DNA from: Panopea generosa
Taxonomy: Eukaryota; Mollusca; Bivalvia; Adapedonta; Hiatellidae
Assembly: GCA_029582155.1 (NCBI GenBank)
Contig: CM055903.1
Span: 42,981,769 to 43,045,768, forward strand
DNA: 64,000 bases
Direction of reading: 5' to 3'
Below are positions 13,401 through 28,400 of this stretch, piece after piece; position 1 is the first letter of the stretch, and every line of letters begins with the position of its first letter. Position numbers and translations under genes: made by a program. The notes beneath the pieces were generated by a model. The model did not search any database and had not been told where the DNA came from. It was given only the letters and a program-made list of their open reading frames with translations.

Positions 13401-16400
13401 CAACAACCAGTTCCTACTAGTGTACCCACAACGAATTATCAAGACAACAAAATGAAACAGTATAAGAACATACATTATTATATACAACATTAAATCTTTG
13501 GGATAAACACTGTTTCGTAGTAAAATAACTAATACTATGTCATTATGCATTACTGTTATACGTGTAGACATTTTAACTAATATGAAATTTGTTATTGACA
13601 TTTCTCTTGACTACGTCGGTTTTGGAATGACATTATTTTCGGCATTTTCCCGACATCGGAACACTGTGACCCGGAAGAAATATATCGGATGAATGCATAA
13701 AGGAAATTTGGTTTATAATAATAATGCATCAATGTCAAATGTTTTAGAAAAAAAAATCGGATATTTATATAAATGATCTCACTATGTTTTCATTTAATCA
13801 TTGATATGGTTTCCACATCCGAATATATTTATCTAAAAGAGAATAAAAAACAGTAGCCTGATACCTTTGACAGTCGTTAAATGGCACAAACTAAATTGCT
13901 CATAAATATATACAACACATGTTGACCTGCTTATGATTCCGCTGGGATTTCCCGCTAATATCTCGATTAAACAGTCAGTTAAAGTATTATATGTTTTTTC
14001 CATGAAAAATATTTGTGAAAAGAGATAAGAGTTATTAAAATTCAGTTGTTGCACATTAATATTTTTAACAAAATGCAGATGTAGTTCGTTTTATGAATTA
14101 TCAAATGTTTTATCATTCATTACAGTTACTGTTTACACGTGTAGTAGGATGGCAAGTGACTGTAGTCGATGTAACGCACTAAACAAGACCAGGTACAGCT
14201 GTAACTGGTGCGGTGGGGCTCCAGCTGTATGTGGCCTTTCCGAGTCAGGATGTACACCTACTACCACGTGCCCAGCTCCAGTTGTTACTAAGGTTTGTGG
14301 GATTTTTTCTACAAATGATAAATACGTCACTGGCCGGACGGAGCATGGCTATATGTAATGCATTATGGGATCTACAATAATTCATAGTAGCATAGGCTAT
14401 GGATCTGAGTATATTCGTCCGTCACCATCTTATATCTCAGTGTATGGTTGTTTTGTGGAATCAGGCGAGACTAAAAAACATTTTGGTATAACGTAAATAT
14501 GCTCATAATAATTATTACGGCGTCTCTGTTGTTTGTAGTTTCTACACAAGTCCACCGGACGTGACGTCATAAAAGATAGTGACACTTATTTTTATCATTT
14601 CATATAGTTCTCGAGATGTGCGTTAACAAATCACGTTTTAACATTTCAGGTACATACCATTTATATTGCAGATAACTCTATAGAAGGGCACTGAGAAAGG
14701 TATACACGTGGACCGGTATTGGCCTTTTATATTGCAGATGCTTACCCGAGATGGGCGGTAATACGGTTATACACGTGTTACTTTTCCGGAACATGACAAT
14801 GCAAATCATGTCCCAAAATAAGCAAAGATAATTATATTTGCATGTTTTTTTATTCCTTTTTCTGAAACTACCGTTTATATTCCAGATTGTACCCCGTGAT
14901 GGTCCCATACAAGGTCATACACGTGTTACTATTTCTGGTACTGACCTTGGATCATCACTGTCAGATATCAGTTCCGTGACACTGGCGGGTGTTGCGTGTG
15001 ATGTTACAGCAGTTGTTGCAGATCGGGATAGTACGGATTTCGATACAATGGTAACAAAAGAGTGAGTGATACTTTCAAAATTTGGAATCAACGATTGAAT
15101 TAGTAATACACTTGATATTTTGTTTTAAACGAGTCAATCAGTCAAAGATGTGTTGAAAGATGGCTATATTTATATCTCTGATGATGCTATAGTCTTTGTA
15201 AATTATGAAAACAATCTAATCTATTCTTGGATACATTATACCATTTTCATGTGTATTTTAGCTGAATAATTTGTACATTATGGTACATTGTAAGTATTTC
15301 GTGCTCAAAATAAATAATTTCGTTTATTTATCATTATATAAATAATCAAGTAAAACTTTTATTTATACCTGTTGTTTAACAAAGATAAAAAATAACAATA
15401 TTCCCATTTATTTTGCCTTTAAGTGTGATGAAATGTCTTTTTAATGATAAATCATGATTATACAAACAGGTAACAGTCTTAATTACATGTCATCTTAATC
15501 AACTTTTCCAAACTTAATGCACACACATATATTTTAGAATACATTGTACATCAGGAGCGCAAAGAACAATGTCTGCTGCTGGTGTCCCAGGGGATGTTAT
15601 AGTCACCAGTGCTGGGAAACAATCTCCTACATCTGACATTATTACATTTACTTATCAGGTAAATTGTTTTGTATGTATAAATGAGGATCTTCTGTGTTTC
15701 ACCCAGTTCAATGTAATTATTGCATTTATTTATCGGGACCCAATTGTTCAAAACACTATTAGCTTAATCTTGCGTTAAATTGAAATTTCAAATCACGCTA
15801 TTTGAGATTAAATACATTTCATGTAATTATGTTCGTGACAATCTTAAAACAATGCCACTGTATTTCTAAAGCCCCTTTTGAAAACGCTGAAAACGTCTTT
15901 AAAATATCAAGATATTGAACAGACTACATGTAACTTTAACCTAACGAAATGTTAAGCTTACATAAGTTTGAACTATTTAAGTTAATATTTTGGGATAGTG
16001 AATGTGTTCAGCTATTTCATACAGATTACTGTGATTTATGCATAATTAATTATATCCATAAATAATATGTAATTGTTGCCGGTTGGTTACTGGGGTCCTT
16101 TTTCGGGTGTTTCCAAGAATCACTGTAATAATATGTATGCATATGAATATTTATTACAAGTTTATGAATGTGTAATTCATAATTACAATGGGCATATACA
16201 CGATAAACACGAAATCTGACACAGACTCAAAGTGTTGTCATTCAAACTCAAAGTGTGACCCTGACCTTAGAAGTACGATGTAGGTCTTACGCGCAACACG
16301 TCGTTGTGTCATGGTGATGCATCGAGCCAAGTGGTTTTGAAATTCATCAATAGCTATAGGTGACAAAGTTACACATCAGACACGAAATCTCAAACAGACT

Positions 16401-19400
16401 AAAAGTGTTGTCAAACAAAGTTAAAGTTTTAACTTGAAATTTGAAATGGGGTCTGGGTGTTACGCGTTGATACTTCGTCATGTTATGGTGATCATTTGTA
16501 GCAAGTATTTATAAAATCTATGTATGACAACGGTACAGGCCGGTCACGAAATACCGGACGGACGGACACTGCGATTACTATATGATCCCCCCCCCCCCAT
16601 TGATTTTGGTGTGTGTGGAGGGAGGGGCATGCTAATCTTAAAACAAATAGGACGTTTTCCAAAACGACAATTTAGAATTTTATAGATAGAATTTTGAAAT
16701 TGAAATTGCCCATCAATTGTTCAAGGTAAGTTTGTGCTGCTTTATAATGGTTCGTTATCACTATGCTGTAACAAAAAAAAGTTCTTCAATAAAATAACAA
16801 CTCAGTCATTAAATATCAGTTATTCATTTTAAAATTCAAACAGATAAAATAAACATTAATGTTATTTAATGTCACATGTGACATATGTGCATCACAGGAT
16901 CAGTGTGAACGGAAAAAACAAAGCCGTTCCTCCGTCTTATTTATGTCTAAACTATATTACATTCATGAAAGAGACATTACAAAACGCTCTGTTTCTGGCG
17001 GCCTAAATAAAATGACAACTATGCACTGAAGTACAGTAAAATTGGTTTTATATGTATGCTATTCTGTACACCATTTTTTCGGTGTTGTAAATAACAATTG
17101 AAGCACTATCGAATGCGCTGAAAATATTTAAAATGCAATATTTATTCTAAAATGAGATTGCTTTTAATATTATATGATGTCAAACATTTGATAGCATGTT
17201 TATTTCCTTTTCTTACAGATAATGACCATCACAGACATACGTCCGAACAAAGGTCCTATTGCAGGAGGTACCAGGGTAACACTCTATGGTGAACACCTCG
17301 GTGTGGGAAACAGAGAACTAATCGTTATATTTGGCTTTACGGCTATAAACGATGTGGAAGTATTACCTAAAAGTGATCTGGATGCTGTTGTAACAGGGTC
17401 AATATTTTGTATTAATTATTTAAAAAACCGGTGATTCAGAATATACAAGCATGTAATTAGTAACTTTACATTAATTTGTCCAGCGTTTCAGTAGTTTAAT
17501 AAATATGTTAAATAGTAAATGTGAAACGTCTGGTTATGTATCGCCGGTAAAGATTTACACAAACGGAAACATATACCTATTTTACACACACATTAGTATA
17601 TGCATAATTATATTGCTGTTTATAAACGGATATATAAAACTTAGGTTACAAATATACATTACGGAATATGTATAGCTCAGCTGAATAACTGTATACAGTC
17701 GAAACTCGTTATCTCGATATTGGAGGGACTGCCAAAAAAACTCGAGATATCCGAATATCGACATAGATTTTGTCTCAAAATCAAAAATTATTTTCATCAA
17801 CAGGGCTGCGTTCAGCACGGATAAATATGTTTACTTTGTTTATAAACGCAAACGGTGAGCTAATGAACGAAAAGTAAACGGGAATCGGTCTATTCGGCGT
17901 TGTCCCTCAACTTCCCATGAAGTCACGTGATTAAACACAAGTAAATAGCTCGCGGAGGTGTTTAGTCTGTCTGCTAACGATAAAAGCAAACATCTCGTTC
18001 AGTTCACTTCTGTACTCTGTAATCAAACGTTTACAAACAAATTAACGCAGCCCATATAAGTGTTGCACCTCAATTGTACTTTCATATTACGGTCCGTGCA
18101 GTAGAATTACAATGTCGTGATAAATGCTATATCCGGGTCCTTCTTCGAATTTCTCGGCAGTGTAAGATATAAGTTTAGGCTGATTGATTGAATCAAATGA
18201 TATTTAAACCAAATTAACATGCAATCACCTAATTCGAAGACACGATGTTCGCAACGTTCTAAAGTCATTAAAACTGACACCTTTGTCATTGACCGGTAAT
18301 TAGTGTTGCGTCATAAACAAACTGTGAAAAATGGCACGCGGCGTGGAAAAAACACACAGTATTATGTCAACAATAAATATATCGAGACAAACAATCAATT
18401 AAAGGAGTTAAATGATCAGTCGGGGACTAAAACTGGGATCATGATATCCGGAGTATCGACAGAAACAATATCGAGTTAAAAGGAGTTTAATTATATTAGT
18501 AATGAAGGGGAAAAGTTAGGACTGGCAAAAGATATCGACATAACCGGAATATCGATTCAGGCGATATCGAGATAACGAGTTTCGACTGTATCTATAAAAT
18601 TACACATGCGTCTCTATTGACATAAAAGTAATATATGTCATCTCTAATATCTTGAATTATATATTGAAATAGCTCATTCCCAAAGTATTTATAAAATTAT
18701 AACCAAGTTAACAAATTGATAAGTGGATACATATTATAACCCAGTTTACACACAAACGGGAACGTATGGCCCAGCTTACACATATATAAAGGATGTGTAT
18801 AATAGCATCCATACGTATATTTATTTTTTTGTGATTATTTGTTTGTTTTTGTTTTACACTGTTGACCATATAATCAATTAACTGTTTTCAGATCGTATTT
18901 CACCGTGCAGGTTGTAGTACCAAGTGGTTTGAAAAGGGATGTATCAAGCGTGAAATTATATTTGCCTAAGAATTATATTCTTCCTGTTGCACAGAAATTT
19001 GTTTATTTCACTCTGCTGCCAAATCCAGTGTTTGACCCGATTCCACAAAAGAAGGGATTTCTTAGGTGAGACCTGAGATGTTGCACATTGTTTTCATTTT
19101 ATTCGCTATATATCATATAGTTATCATGATTATCAATATTATAATGTTATTAATGAAGTGAACGCATATTGGCTTACTTTGATATTTGGCCGAGGACTTT
19201 CGTATTGGCACGAGGCCTTAGGACGATGGCCAAGATTCAATATCAACTCAATATGTTAATTAATGACATTTTTACTAATTAACTATTACCTTCCATTTCA
19301 GTGCCTGCTTGAATGGTACTGGGAAATAAAGGTACCTGCGTATGAATTACACGAGCATAAAACAACAAGAGTAACAAAATATATATTAAAAGACACTGAC

Positions 19401-22393
19401 GTTTACTTGGAGTGATATAAAGTTGCACGATATTTTCAAGATGGCGTAGTGATAAATTATTAATTGACTTTATTGTATTGGCCTTGTTATATACTCGGAC
19501 TCGGCCAATACGAACCGAACTTGCCAAATACAAAACAACCTGAAGCCTACTGTATTTCATTAACTTACATAAATAAATAATTGAAAACGAAACGGTTATT
19601 GGCCATGGGTTAATAAGACACGTTCTTGGACCAACAACTCGGAAAATATGAAATAACTTGAAAATATGATTTTATTAAACAGTGACTCCCATATTGACTG
19701 CGCATTTTAACCAATTAAAACACTTGGATTTTGTATTGCAGAGCATCTTAACCAATCAATACACTCGGTTTTTCTATTGGCCTTACTTGGTCGTATTAGC
19801 TGGGTTTCTGTTTGTGTTGGCTGAGTTTAGCTTAATATTTAAGTGTTCCTTACCATGTGAACGCTGCGATTTCACTCTTATGACACCTAAAACTTTATAG
19901 TTAATTAATAAACAAGGCTATCAATATATCATCAATATGCATTTCACTCTTTTTCTCCAAGTGCAATAAATAGTAAAGACCAGTCTATTATCCAATGCAA
20001 GTATTCAATCAACAACCCTAATATTGTCAAAATTAAAAGAGCTATTCAACATAATGTCAAATACTTTATTATAGTTTTTTATTTCATTTTTACAAATGCT
20101 GTTAAATGCAGATACATATTGCAGAAAGAAGACAGAAATTTCATTAGTAAACAACCCTAATATCATCGAAAGTTTAAGTGCTGTCATCATCAAGTACTAA
20201 AAATATCAACAACAAGAGTCCCAATAGGGCATGTAGCGCTCAGTGACCTTTACATTGGCCCCATTCACCACAAAACCAACTTCAATCGAACTTTTTATAT
20301 CAGAAAACGATAAACACAAAATTATATCAAAAATATATTAAAGGAAAATACAGTTATTGAGCAAAAACTATTTTCTGTATGCTTCTTTAAAAATCCAAGA
20401 GATATGACGCTGTTGTTTCATAACTAATTGATTCATGTGAGTTTTTATGCCTGTATGACATATGACAATATAATATCACAAGCCAATCAAAATAATAACT
20501 GATACAATAAACCAAATCGAGCACTCGTTCAAGCTTTGTTAATAGCATTCTGACCACAATCAAGCGAAAAATAAAAGTGCTGCAGTGTAAACAAGGAAAG
20601 TTTCCGCATATTTAATCAATCAAGGCCCATAACTCTGTCCGTTTTAGCTCAATATATCTCGTTCAAAACTTCGACCGATAATTACTGCCTCTCCCATGAG
20701 TTACATATTTATTAATTTATCTAAACTTTGCATTTATCTTTTTGTTTCATTCAAGTTAATTACATGATAATGTACAATGTTAGTATGTTTTTTTACAGTG
20801 GGGGGACATTTATTACATTAAGAGGAAGAAGACTCGACAATGCTAACATTGCTACCATGAAAACCATATATGCCGGAAGCTCCAGTGTAAGTTCAATAAA
20901 ATATATTATCTCAAATACTCATTTTTCATTATTTTGACAACTATAAAATGTCGGAGAACCACTATTTATAAAACTATATTTTCAATTCTAAAAATATGTA
21001 GTTGTACTGGTGGAGGAAGACCTCAGAGCAAAATTGAAGGCCTTCCGCACTTAACTGAAGATCCTTTTCACATAAAGTTTATGGATGGTGAGAGGCAAAT
21101 GGTCATGTAAGAATGTTTGTCAGTTACATGCGGACGGTGATTCTACTCAGATTCAGTCTAAGATATTCTTCCACCAATACAATAGGATGTCATAAACCAT
21201 GGGCAATGTCGAACTTAACAGTGCTCAAACAGCGACACCCCAATTCACTAACTTTGCAATTCATCCCAGACATTGGTATTCCACAACAGTGAATTTGTTA
21301 TCCTTAACGGCAACGTCATTGTTAAGTCTTACATTGACACGTTTTGCTTGCTGTCGCACTGCCGTTTAACGGAGGTCACTTTGACATTCAACATGATAAT
21401 GCGTCGGCACTTACGGGTCGCCTCATAACCGGTTTTTCTTCAAGTCAGGGCAATTTGGATTCTAAAATGACCATTATTGTCTCTAGACATGTTTTGCATA
21501 TGTCTGAAATGAGGTATACGCATTAACGTTCATTAGTCACCTCCGAGAAACGGTAATGAACTTTCCAATGCGTTGGTTCAGGAGTGGAACAACATTACCG
21601 AGCAATGTATTGAAAACATTGTGCTTTCAATGGAAAGTGTTGCTTGCATTGCTGAAAATGAGCTATTCTCGGTACTAATTGCAAAGTTTTTTATTTAAGA
21701 TGTTGCTGTTTGAATAATTAATTCTCAGAGAATTCTTATTATATTTCAAAAATATTTACACAATGTGTGAATGTGAATGCGCATATGTGAATATTTATGA
21801 TTGCCAAATTTTATTATAAAGCTCGTTTATTTTTACAAAGTCCGACGCTTGCGTTTTCAAAGTCCGTCAGTGTATATAAGATGGAATGTGTTCAACCATG
21901 TGATGCATAAAATACCATTCTAGAACAATTTTAGTTAAGACAGGATTATGTGAGTACAACCGGGGACTTGGAGGTTGTTACACATTGCATTACCTTTTAT
22001 GACCAAACTCAATAACACGTAGTATGCTTTCCTTTTTCTTTTCTCGGTTGCATTTTATTCTTCCAAAGGGTCCTATATGATTTTTAGATATTATTTACAT
22101 CAATGCCAACACCAATTAGTCAATGTATATCATAACGTAACTTGTTATTCTACAATTTTCTATCACGTCCATGTACTGTTTTCTGATCGTTTTTCATTTT
22201 ATACAAAACCTGTTTTATATTACATCTAAAATTCGTGTTCCATAAACACTATATGATATGTTTTAAATTACCAGTACAACATCATATTCATTTACTTATT
22301 AAGCATTACAAGAACTAGGAACCAACTGTTCATATGGTAAAAACATCGTCAATGGTGGTGCCATTTGATTCCTTTTTTACTGTTTTATAAATG

Positions 22394-22476
<83 letters not shown>

Positions 22477-25400
22477 CTAATGTCAATTGTATTTGCAGAA
22501 AGTAAAGTGCACAATAAAATCCGCTACTGAAGTAGTTTGTCCAGTACCCAGGGCTCCAAACAACGTATGTGACAACTGTGGATTAATATCTACAACGGCG
22601 CATGTGGCGTTAGATGGAATACAGATTAGCGTTACTATAATCTACACGTCAGATCCAAATATTAAAATGTTAGGAAACAGCGAAACCGACAATGTGATCG
22701 AATTCGAACCTAGTAAAACCAAGCTCATAATAACAGTCAGTATATCAATATCATTTTATAAACATGTCCAATGTGAAATAAGCACAATTTATTTGCTTTA
22801 GATTATCTTTGTTTATTATGTCATTTTATCAAACATTATATTAATCAAGTTCTCTTCATGTAGACTTAAATCGCAAAGTTACATATTACTATCACTTATT
22901 TTAATGACGGATGTAAAAGGTCAACCCATTTTTTTTCTGATTTCTTGAAACCCTGTAGCACCTTCGTGTTGTCCTGCTTTTTGTGAAAGTTATTGAAATT
23001 GTGCATTTGTGAAAAATTGCAGCCATTACATTATAATTGTTAATTGGGAACAATTGCAGCCATTACATTATGAGTGTGTAGCAAAATGACCAAGATTGGA
23101 CAACTCACAAAGGTTGAAACAATCATACACAAAGTAAAATTTTCAATTTTAACTTTACATGAATGAAATTACGAATATACAATTATACAATATATACAAA
23201 TTAAAGATAATTACTCCACACAAAAAGAACACAGCTGGTTTAAAAAAAAGTCCTATGGTGGTATTTACAATTTTTTTCACTCAGTTCTTTCTCCTACACG
23301 CGATCCAAACTGCTTATATCATTTGAATGTTTATAAAAATGCACTAGATACTATCCGCGTCCAGATATCAAAGATTTAGAATCACTCGTCCCTTTTGGCA
23401 GTGGCTATACAAACTGGGTTATCTCCCCTAGAACTCTATACTGAGTATATGTCTTTACGTCGCCTCGTATCGACTTTCGACCGTATGCCGACGTCAGGAA
23501 CGTCAAGTCGTCCATATGACGAATAAATTGGTTGCTATCCTATAACTATACTATCACCAACTGACTTCCTGTCACGTCTATACGTCGTTAATGTAGCGTC
23601 CACATTCCTCGCTTACGTCTAAAAACGGCTACAATATATATATATATATAAACTCAGATTTACTAGTTACTCAAATATGTAATGACATGGCGTCTATTAC
23701 TTACCATCTATCAAGTTCATGGTATTTTTTTATCAATATATGATAACAGTGCATTCATTTCTAACCATCCAATAGTTTCATGGTAGATTTATCAACATAT
23801 TATAACACTTCATTCAATTTTTACCATCTAACAGTTTCATGGTAGATTTATCAATATATGTTAATATTTCATTCAACTCTTACTACCCTCCGTCAATCTC
23901 AAAATAGCAATTATATCTCTACATAACTTCTCATTTATAATATGAACAATTACAGACCAACTCTGTATCTATGCACTTTGTGAATATCAGAATAAGCATC
24001 AACAAAATTTAATTGCACATATCAATCAACTCTTACATGGCGAATCTCAATACTTCATCGCAAACACAATATCAACAGCTCAAAATACGTTCTCAGATTC
24101 CTCGACCTTTATTCTAACAAAACGCTTCTCAATATCATGGATGTGAATTAAATTATAGACATTACCGTCGAAATGGATATGAACAATTTATACAACTTTA
24201 CTTAGATCTGATTATGTCAAAAATATATATATCAGACATTTAAATACAACATAATATAAAGTTCACATACCCATATGCCGTTATGGACTGGAACAGTAAC
24301 ATGCTCAATCTTTCTCGTCACAACTATACCAAAAACTGGACATTGTTTCCATAACACAGTCAGCTCATAAAGCAAAACAGTCCACACACCTTAGTGAAAA
24401 ACGTGTAAATCATGAAACAACAAACCCTCAAACATCGTACGATGGGAATTTTACGCTATTAGGCCAATGTAAACCTAAATTAGTTTTATGATAAATAAAC
24501 CCGTTTAATCATTCTAACTTTCTTAATAATTAATGGAATTTAATGAAATAAACTTCAAAATGATTTATTCTTTTATCAAAATATTAAAAGTAAAAAATAT
24601 CTTAAAAACGTTGCTCCCATCGATCTATCAATACATTTAAACAATTCCACGCTACCTGACACTACTAAATTAGGCCACATCAACCTAATTTTTTTGTTAC
24701 AGAATGTACATTGTGAACAATTGCAGCCTTTAAATAATAAGTGTGTATTGTGAACAATTGTAGCCATTACATTATAGTTGTGCTATGTGAACAATTGTAA
24801 CCATTACATTATAACTGTGTATTGTGAACAATTGTAGCCATACATATTGTGAACAATTGTAGTTATCACATTATTATTGTGCATTGTGAACAACTGTAGC
24901 CATTACATTATAGTTCTGTATTGTGAACAATTGTAGCCATTACATTATAGTTGTGCTATGTGAACAATTGTAACCATAACATTATAACTGTGTATTGTGA
25001 ACAATTGTAGCCATTACATATTGTAAACAATTGTAGCCATCATATTATAATTGTACATTGTGAACAACTGTAGCCATTACACTATAGTTCTGTATTTTGA
25101 ACAATTGCAGCCATTGATATATAGTTGTGTATTGTGAACAATTGTAGCCATTACATTATAATTGTGCATTGTGAATAATTGTAGATTACATTATAGTTGT
25201 GTATTGTGAAAAATTGCATCCATTACATTATAATTGTGTATTAAGAACAATTGTAGCCATTTCATTATAAATGTGTATTGTGAACAATTACAGCGTTTAC
25301 ATTATAATGTTGTTTTAAGAACAATTGTAGCCATTACATTATAGTTGTGTATTGTGAACAATTGTAGCCATTACATTATAATTGTGTATTGTGAACAATT

Positions 25401-28400
25401 GTAACCATTACATTATAATTGTGCATTGTGAACAATTGTAGCCATTACATTATAAGTGTGTATTGTGAACAATTGTAACCATTACATTATAATTGTGTAT
25501 TGTGAATAATTGTAACCATTACATTATAATTGTGCATTGTGAACAATTGTAGCCATTACATTATAAGTGTGTATTGTGAACAATTGTAGCCATTACATTA
25601 TAATTGTGCATTGTGAACAATTGTAGCCATTACATTATAAGTGTGTATTGTGAACAATTGTAGCCATTACATTATAATTGTGCATTGTGAACAATTGTAG
25701 CCATTACATTATAAGTGTGTATTGTGAACAATTGTAACCATTACATTATAATTGTGCATTGTGAACAATTGTAGCCATTACATTATAAGTGTGTATTGTG
25801 AACAATTGTAGCCATTACATTATAATTGTGCATTGTGAACAATTGTAGCCATTACATTATAAGTGTGTATTGTGAACAATTGTAGCCATTACATTATAAT
25901 TGTGCATTGTGAACAAGTGTAGCCATTACATTATAAGTGTGTTTTGTGAACAATTGTAACCATTACATTATAATTGTGCATTGTGAACAATTGTAGCCAT
26001 TACATTATAAGTGTGTATTGTGAACAATTGTAGCAATTACATTATAGTTGTGCATTGTGAACACTTGTAGCCATTACAGTATAGCTGTACATTGTGAACA
26101 ATTGTAGCTATTACATTATAATTGTGCATTGTGAATAATTGTAGCATTACATTATAGTTGTGTATTGTGAAAAATTGTAGACATTACATTACAATTGTGC
26201 ATTGTGAACAATTGCAGCCATTACAGTATAATTGTTCATTGTGAACAATTTCAGCAATAACATTATAATTGTGCATTGTTAACAATTGTAGCCATTACAT
26301 TATAGAAGTACATTGTGAGCAATTGTAACTATCAATTATAATTGTGTATTGTGAATAAGTTTAGCCATTACATTATAAGTGTGTAATGTTCACAATTACA
26401 GTCATTTTATTATAATTGTAATTTGTGAACAATTGTAGCCATTATATTGTAAGTGTGTAATGTTTACAATTACAGCCATTTCATTATAATTGTTTATTTT
26501 GAACAATTGTAGCCATTACATTATAATTGTGTTGTATGAAAAAGTGCACCCATTACATTATAAGTGTGTAGTGTGATAAATTACAGCAATTACATTATAA
26601 TTGTGCAGTGTGAGCAATTGAAGCCATTACATTATAGTTGTGTATTGTAAACAGTTGTAACATTACATTATAATTGTGTATTGTGAATAATTACATCAAT
26701 TACATTATAATTGTGTGTTGAGAACAATTGCAACCATAACATTATAATTGTACATTGTGAGCAATTACATCCATTACATTATAATTGTGTATTGAGAACA
26801 ATTGTAGCCATTACATTATAACTGTGCATTGTTAACAATTGTAGCCATTAAATTATAACTGTGTATTGTGATTAATTGCAGCCATTCCATTATAATTGTG
26901 TATTGAGAAATATTGTAGCGATTACGTTATAAGTGTGCAGTGGGAACAATTACACCCATTACATTATAATTGTGCATTGTGAACAATTGTAGCCATTACA
27001 TTATAATTGTGTATTGTGAGCAAATGTAGCCATAGCATTATAATCGTCAGTGTGAACAAGTGTAACCATTACAGTATATGTGTGTATTGTGAATAATTAC
27101 AGCCGTTTTATTATGATTGTGCATTGTGAACAATTGTAACCATAACATTATAAATGTGTATTGATATCAATTGCAGCTGTTACATTTTTGTTGTGCAATG
27201 TGAACAATTGTATCCAATACATTATAATTGGGCATTGTGAACAATTGTAACCATTACATTATAGTTGTGTATTGAGGACAATTGCAGCCATTACTTTATA
27301 ATTGTGTATTGTGAACATTTGTAGCCATTACATTATAAGTGTGTTTTGAGATCAATTGCGCTAATACATTATAATTGTGCAGTGCGAACAATTACAGCCA
27401 TTACATTATAATTGTGTACTGTGAACAATTGTAGCCATTACATTACAATTGTGCATTGTGAACAATTACAGCCATTACATTATAATTGTGTACTGTGAAC
27501 AATTGTAGCCATCACATTATAAGTGTGCATTGTGAACAATTACAGCCATTACATTATAATTGTGTATTGTTCACAATTATTGCCATTACAGTATAAGCGT
27601 GTATTGTTCACAATTACAGCCATTACATTTTAATTGTGCAATGTGAACAATTGCAGCCATAGTATTATATTTGTTTATTGTAGCCATTAGATTATTATTG
27701 TGTAATGTTCACAATTACAGCCATTGCATTATATTGTCTATTGTGAACAAATTTATCCATTACATTATAAGTGTACATTGTAAACAATTGTAGTCACTAC
27801 ATTATAATTGTGCATAATGAACAAGTGTAGCAATTACATTATAATTGTGTAGTGTGAACAATTGCAGCCATTACATTATAAGTGTGCAGTGTGCACAATT
27901 GTATCCATTACATTGAAATTGTGTATTGAGAACAATTGGAGCCATTACATTATAATTGTGTATTGTAAACAAATGTAGCCATTACATTATCATTTTACAT
28001 TGTGAACAAGTACAGCCATTTCATTATAAGTGTGTAGTGTGAACTATTGCAGCCATTACATTATAAGTCTCTATTGTGAAGAATTGCTGCCATTATATTA
28101 TAAGTGTATATTTTAAGTAATTTCAGCCAATTCATTATAACTGTGAAGTGTAAACAAGTATAGTCATTATAGTATAAGTTTGTATTGTGAACAATTTCAG
28201 CCTTTACGTTATAATTGTACATTGTGAACAATTGCAGCAATTACATTATAATTGTGCATTATGTACAATTACATCCATTACATAATAAGTGTGTATTGTT
28301 CACAATTACAGCCATTACATTATAGATATGCATTGTGAATAATTACAACCATTTCTTTATCATTGTGTATTTTGAATACTTTTAACCATTACGTTATAAT

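Noticed and set aside
14133-14330. Minus-strand 65-codon frame
   Set aside because: It is the antisense shadow of the PSI3 exon, whose cysteine pattern is clear on the plus strand.
17388-17398. Donor GTT|GTAACA for exon j
   Set aside because: It has the better donor sequence but leaves phase 0, and exon k then hits stops; GG|GTCAAT gives the continuous frame.
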